NCBI GenBank assembly: GCA_021738105.1 | Contig: JAIPCS010000131.1 | Location: 1 to 9,475 of the forward strand | Source of the DNA: Sulfuritalea sp. | GTDB lineage: Bacteria; Pseudomonadota; Gammaproteobacteria; Burkholderiales; Rhodocyclaceae | Direction: 5' to 3' | Length of the DNA stretch: 9,475 nucleotides | Shown here: in pieces, positions 6,546-9,475 of the stretch | Layout of the letters: every line of letters starts with the position of its first letter | How positions within the stretch are numbered: position 1 is the first letter of the stretch | The notes under the pieces: model-generated | The model's database searches: none | What the model was told of the DNA's origin: nothing | What the model saw: only the letters and a program-made list of their open reading frames with translations | Program-made: the position numbers and the translations under genes

Positions 6546-8275
6546 ACTACAGAATCCATACGCGATGGATAGTGTCGTTGCTCGCACTGGGCTTGGCCGG
6601 ATGTGCTGTGCCGCCGCGCGTCGATGGCGAAGTCATGGGCCACATCAACGATGTATTGCTGAAGTCGGCCACCGAACGCAAGGCGGCAGATATGGCCGTT
6701 ACCGATGCATCGCTGATACCGCCGCTGGCGTCGCGCGTGGTGGATACGGCGGTTGTCGAGCCGCGATTCGATCTTTCGGTGGTGAATGCTCCGGCCACCC
6801 AGGTATTCATGGCCCTGGTTTCCGGCACCCGCTACAGCATGCTGCTGCCGCCCGACGTCAGCGGCAACCTGACAGTGAATCTCAAGGACGTCACCCTGAT
6901 GGAAGCGCTGGAAACCATACGCGACCTGTATGGCTACGAGTATCGTTTGCAGGGCAAGCGGATTTTCATCGAGCCCAATACCGTCAAGTCCCGCGTTTTC
7001 CGTATCAACTATCTGTCGAGCCGACGTCAAGGCAGCAGTCAGTTGCGGGTCACCGGCAGTTCTCTGACAACGGGCGCAAGCGCGGCCAGTAGCGGCTCGA
7101 CAACAACGTCGGCCACCGGACAAAACGTTCCCGCCGGCGCCGGGTCGGCGACACCGTCGGGCGGCAGCGACACCAGTCATGTCAGCATGACCACCGAAAA
7201 TGACTTCTGGGGCGACCTGAGTCGCGCGCTGACATCCATTGTCGGTAACGCCGAGGGTCGCAGCGTGGTGGTCAACCCGTCATCGGGCGTAGTGCTGGTT
7301 CGCGCCTTGCCCAACGAGTTGCGCAATGTCGAGAAATATCTCAAGGCCACCCAGCTCATTGCTGAACGGCAAGTCATGCTCGAGGCCAAGATTATTGATG
7401 TGACGCTGTCGCAGGGTTTCCAGGCGGGCATCAACTGGGGAGCCTTCAATTCCAGTTCTTTCGGCCGTTCCGGTATCGGTGTTGCGCAACCGGGCGCGAC
7501 AATCAAGGGAGGAGCGGGGAGTGCCCAAATTGTTGGAACCGCAGCGACACCCACGCTGTCGGTGACACCGGGGCAATTGGGTTCGATTGCCGCCTCGGTG
7601 CTGGGCAAGGGCTTCATCGGTCTGGCTTTCCAGACATCCAATTTTGCCGCGCTGCTGAATTTCCTCGAAACCCAGGGTAGCGTTTCGGTGCTGTCTTCGC
7701 CGCGCATTGCCACGCTCAACAATCAAAAGGCAGTTCTCAAAGTGGGCACCGATGAATTGTTCGTGACCAACGTCACGTCCTCGACCACCACCACGACCAC
7801 GGGTTCGGTATCGTCACCGAGCGTGACATTGCAGCCGTATTTCTCGGGGATATCGCTCGACGTTACGCCGCAGATCGACGAGGACGGCAACATCATTCTG
7901 CATGTGCATCCGGCGGTCAGTACTGTGGTTGAAAAGGAAAAAACCATCAATCTGGGTTCGCTCGGCACCTACATCCTGCCGTTGGCTGCCAGCAGCATCA
8001 ACGAGACTGACAGCATCGTCCGCGTCCAGGACGGCAACATCGTGGCCATCGGCGGGCTGATGCGTCAGGAGCAATCCTCGGACCGCTCGCAACTTCCCGG
8101 TGCAACCGGTTTTATTGCGAAGGCGTTCGGACAACGGGGCTCCTCCATGAGCAAACGGGAACTGGTAATTCTGATCAAGCCCACGTTGATCGAAAGCGAC
8201 AACGCATGGGTGGATGACATCAAGACGGTTCAGGAGCGGGTGAACGCGTATCAAACCACCCGTCCGGCGAAGTAG
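6542..8275 (+). CDS. mshL: MshL outer-membrane secretin (lipoprotein)
   Basis: A 577-residue secretin that forms the outer-membrane channel for the MSHA pilus. Residues 1-20 are a lipoprotein signal with lipobox LAGC, so Cys21 should be acylated. An STN/N0-type domain covers about 75-146. It is followed by a Ser/Thr/Gly/Ala-rich low-complexity linker (about 162-215) and an N1-like domain (about 220-270). The secretin core runs from about 275 to 552, with SVSVLSSPRIATLNNQKAVL (379-398), a short poly-Thr insert (415-420) seen in MshL-type secretins, and the signature VQDGNIVAIGGLMRQEQ (495-511) continuing to KRELVILIKPTLIES. Length and domain order are normal for MshL. The start overlaps the mshK stop, with TTGGAAA close upstream. 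The gene appears intact. Confidence 0.95.
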   Translation: MNYRIHTRWIVSLLALGLAGCAVPPRVDGEVMGHINDVLLKSATERKAADMAVTDASLIPPLASRVVDTAVVEPRFDLSVVNAPATQVFMALVSGTRYSMLLPPDVSGNLTVNLKDVTLMEALETIRDLYGYEYRLQGKRIFIEPNTVKSRVFRINYLSSRRQGSSQLRVTGSSLTTGASAASSGSTTTSATGQNVPAGAGSATPSGGSDTSHVSMTTENDFWGDLSRALTSIVGNAEGRSVVVNPSSGVVLVRALPNELRNVEKYLKATQLIAERQVMLEAKIIDVTLSQGFQAGINWGAFNSSSFGRSGIGVAQPGATIKGGAGSAQIVGTAATPTLSVTPGQLGSIAASVLGKGFIGLAFQTSNFAALLNFLETQGSVSVLSSPRIATLNNQKAVLKVGTDELFVTNVTSSTTTTTTGSVSSPSVTLQPYFSGISLDVTPQIDEDGNIILHVHPAVSTVVEKEKTINLGSLGTYILPLAASSINETDSIVRVQDGNIVAIGGLMRQEQSSDRSQLPGATGFIAKAFGQRGSSMSKRELVILIKPTLIESDNAWVDDIKTVQERVNAYQTTRPAK

Positions 8276-8291
8276 GACGGTTTAGCGCAGG

Positions 8292-9128
8292 ATGTACCTC
8301 AAACACTTCGGACTTCGGGAACTACCCTTCGGCATTACGCCGGATACCAGCTTCATCTATTCGGCCGACGCACATCAGGAGGCGCTCAACACGCTGCTGG
8401 TTGGGCTGAATACGGGTGAAGGCTTCATCAAGATCACTGGTGAAGTGGGAACCGGCAAGACGCTGCTGTGCCGACGATTTCTGGCGACGCTGGCCGACGA
8501 GCAGGTGGTCGCCTATCTGCCCAATCCGATGCTGGAACCGAGCGTTCTGCTCATGGCAATTGCCGAGGAACTGGGGCTGAAGCTCAAGGAACTGGACCAC
8601 CAGTTTCATCTGCTGAAGGAGTTCAATCAACATTTGCTCGATATGGCCGCTCAAGGCAAGCGGGTGGTGATCTGCATCGACGAGGCACAATCGATGCCGT
8701 TGGAAAGCCTTGAAGCGTTACGTCTGTTATCCAATCTGGAAACCGAAAAACGCAAGCTGTTGCAAGTGGTGATGTTCGGTCAGCCGGAACTCGATGTGAA
8801 GCTGGCGGATCCCGCAGTACGTCAGTTGCGCCAGCGCATCATGTTTCACTACCGCATGCCCGGATTGAGACGCGAAGAAGCCGGCCACTATCTGGCTCAC
8901 CGGCTGCGTGTGGCGGGCCATCAGGATGGCAACCTGTTTCCGCCGACGAGTACGCGATTGTTGTTTCGCTTGTCGTCCGGTACGCCACGCCTGATCAATA
9001 TCCTGGCTCACAAGTCCTTGCTGCTTGCCTATGGAGAAGGCAAGACCCGGGTAAGCCGCGCCCACGTCACTCTGGCGGGCCGCGATACCGAAGGCTTGCC
9101 ATCCTTGCCTTGGTGGCATTGCTGGTGA
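8292..9128 (+). CDS. mshM: MshM ATPase (ExeA/GspA-type AAA), 3' end probably frameshifted
   Basis: A 278-residue cytoplasmic ATPase of the ExeA-like AAA family. It begins with the family-typical MYLKHFGLRELPFGITPDTS. It has Walker A GEVGTGKT (50-57), Walker B VVICIDEAQ (125-133), GQPEL sensor-1-like (163-167), the arginine-rich RQLRQRI and a helical lid with SSGTPRLINILAHKSLLLAY. Related ExeA/GspA proteins help place secretins through the cell wall; MshM is assumed to do the same for MshL. The last ten residues (LPSLPWWHCW) look unnatural. From 9095 another frame encodes a membrane segment and runs to a TGA at 9238 that overlaps the mshN ATG, the junction style of this operon. A single missing base near 9090-9095 would restore a protein of about 315 residues. 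The start lies 16 bases after mshL and has no well-spaced ribosome site. Confidence 0.85.
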   Translation: MYLKHFGLRELPFGITPDTSFIYSADAHQEALNTLLVGLNTGEGFIKITGEVGTGKTLLCRRFLATLADEQVVAYLPNPMLEPSVLLMAIAEELGLKLKELDHQFHLLKEFNQHLLDMAAQGKRVVICIDEAQSMPLESLEALRLLSNLETEKRKLLQVVMFGQPELDVKLADPAVRQLRQRIMFHYRMPGLRREEAGHYLAHRLRVAGHQDGNLFPPTSTRLLFRLSSGTPRLINILAHKSLLLAYGEGKTRVSRAHVTLAGRDTEGLPSLPWWHCW

Positions 9129-9238
9129 GTCTCACCTTGCGCTCAATTGACGATAGCGATTCCCTGAGGGCGCGCGATGCATCACTCGTGTCGCGTTTCT
9201 CGGTCGGACCGGATGACAGAGGCAGGAAGGCTCGATGA
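9095..9238 (+). other. Out-of-frame continuation of mshM with membrane segment
   Basis: This frame is offset from mshM. It encodes LAILALVALLVSLTLR, a clear hydrophobic segment ending in Arg, then about 30 hydrophilic residues, and stops at TGA 9236-9238 inside an ATGA overlap with mshN. It has no convincing start or ribosome site of its own. I read it as the true C-terminus of MshM, cut off by a one-base deletion that is either a real mutation or a sequencing error. ExeA/GspA relatives also carry a membrane anchor after the ATPase domain. An independent tiny membrane peptide is the less likely alternative. Confidence 0.6.
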
Positions 9239-9475
9239 GCCTAGTTAACAAGATGCTGCGGGATCTCGATGCCCGCCGCGCCGGTGATGGCGAGCGCGCG
9301 GTCTTGCCCGCAGCGGTGACCCCGATGGTGGCACGACGGGAGTCGCGCCAATCCCCGCTGTGGTGGTGGCTCATCTCAATCATGGCGCTTGTTGTGGCGG
9401 GTGCGATAGCTTGGCTTGGCGTTTCAGGATCGGGCCCCGAAATGCCGGCGGCTCCCGTGCTCGCCGTCCAGCCTC
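9235..9475 (+). CDS. mshN: MSHA biogenesis protein MshN, 5' part
   Basis: The first 80 codons of a gene that continues beyond the window. The N-terminus MSLVNKMLRDLDARR is the characteristic opening of MshN. It is followed by a proline- and arginine-containing cytoplasmic stretch and one membrane segment (about residues 43-62, starting WWWLISIMALVVAG), then a Pro/Ala-rich periplasmic linker that is cut off at the window edge. In full-length MshN, TPR repeats follow; these are not visible here. AGGAAGG (9224-9230) is well placed as ribosome site for the ATG at 9235, which overlaps the stop of the shifted mshM tail. MshN is thought to be a bitopic partner in assembly; the exact role is not evident from the sequence. 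Confidence 0.85.
   Translation, partial: MSLVNKMLRDLDARRAGDGERAVLPAAVTPMVARRESRQSPLWWWLISIMALVVAGAIAWLGVSGSGPEMPAAPVLAVQP

Noticed and set aside
6532..7092. 186-codon plus-strand frame overlapping mshL
   Set aside because: It is out of frame with the lipoprotein signal and STN domain of mshL. The Arg/Gly/His-rich sequence has no protein-like pattern.
6362..7180. 272-codon open frame on the minus strand
   Set aside because: It lies antisense to mshK/mshL, whose protein motifs are unmistakable. The translation is Arg/Gly/Ala-rich with no recognisable domain, as expected of a shadow frame in GC-rich DNA.
7177..7722. 181-codon open frame on the minus strand
   Set aside because: It is antisense to the mshL secretin core, has no ribosome site or domain, and is explained by codon bias of the real gene.
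9080..9100. Programmed -1 frameshift in mshM
   Set aside because: No X-XXY-YYZ slippery heptamer or obvious downstream stem-loop is visible at the junction, so a deletion is the simpler reading.
9132..9383. Minus-strand frame across the mshM-mshN junction
   Set aside because: The plus strand here carries the shifted mshM tail and the characteristic MshN N-terminus; the minus frame has no support.

Overview
The window is one contiguous, entirely plus-strand stretch of an MSHA-type (mannose-sensitive haemagglutinin, type IVa-like) pilus biogenesis locus. It is cut at both ends: the 3' end of mshG at the left and the first 80 codons of mshN at the right. The family match (PilN/PilO-type MshI-J proteins, MshL secretin, MshM ATPase, PglL ligase) and the moderately high GC of most genes suggest a betaproteobacterium, possibly from the Rhodocyclales/Nitrosomonadales side. 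That placement is inference, because the window contains no phylogenetic marker gene.

Layout. (1) Positions 2-1835 are the pilin side: the end of the MshG platform protein, a small MshF-like protein with a prepilin-type N-terminus, the minor pilin MshB, and the major pilin MshA, which is short and rich in cysteine, serine and threonine. A perfect 9-bp hairpin lies just after the mshB stop and before mshA. (2) Positions 1909-3696 hold a large multi-spanning membrane protein of the PglL/Wzy_C O-oligosaccharyltransferase family, directly behind the pilin gene. Base composition falls at mshA and in parts of this gene. (3) Positions 3697-3875 are the only substantial gap on the strand, with a plausible sigma70 promoter. 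(4) Positions 3876-9475 are a tightly coupled assembly operon: mshI (PilM-like), a PilN-like gene, mshJ (PilO-like), mshK (PilP-like), mshL (secretin), mshM (ExeA-like ATPase) and mshN (TPR anchor protein). Most junctions are 4-base stop/start overlaps.

How they work together. The MshI/PilN/MshJ/MshK proteins form the inner-membrane and periplasmic alignment complex linking the platform (MshG, driven by an MshE ATPase presumably encoded just upstream) to the MshL secretin. MshM and MshN probably help secretin or cell-wall placement. MshA and MshB, and perhaps MshF, are processed by a prepilin peptidase not encoded here and assembled into the fibre. The PglL-type enzyme placed directly after mshA suggests that the MSHA pilin is O-glycosylated.

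Main points of interest are the pilin/PglL pairing, the unusual MshA D-region, the hairpin before mshA, an apparent one-base deletion near the 3' end of mshM that separates it from a membrane-anchor tail, and a gene order that is a rearrangement of the Vibrio msh cluster. I see no CRISPR array, tRNA, rRNA, insertion sequence or convincing rho-independent terminator. I found no wholly unknown system: the window is a recognisable pilus locus with an uncommon accessory gene.
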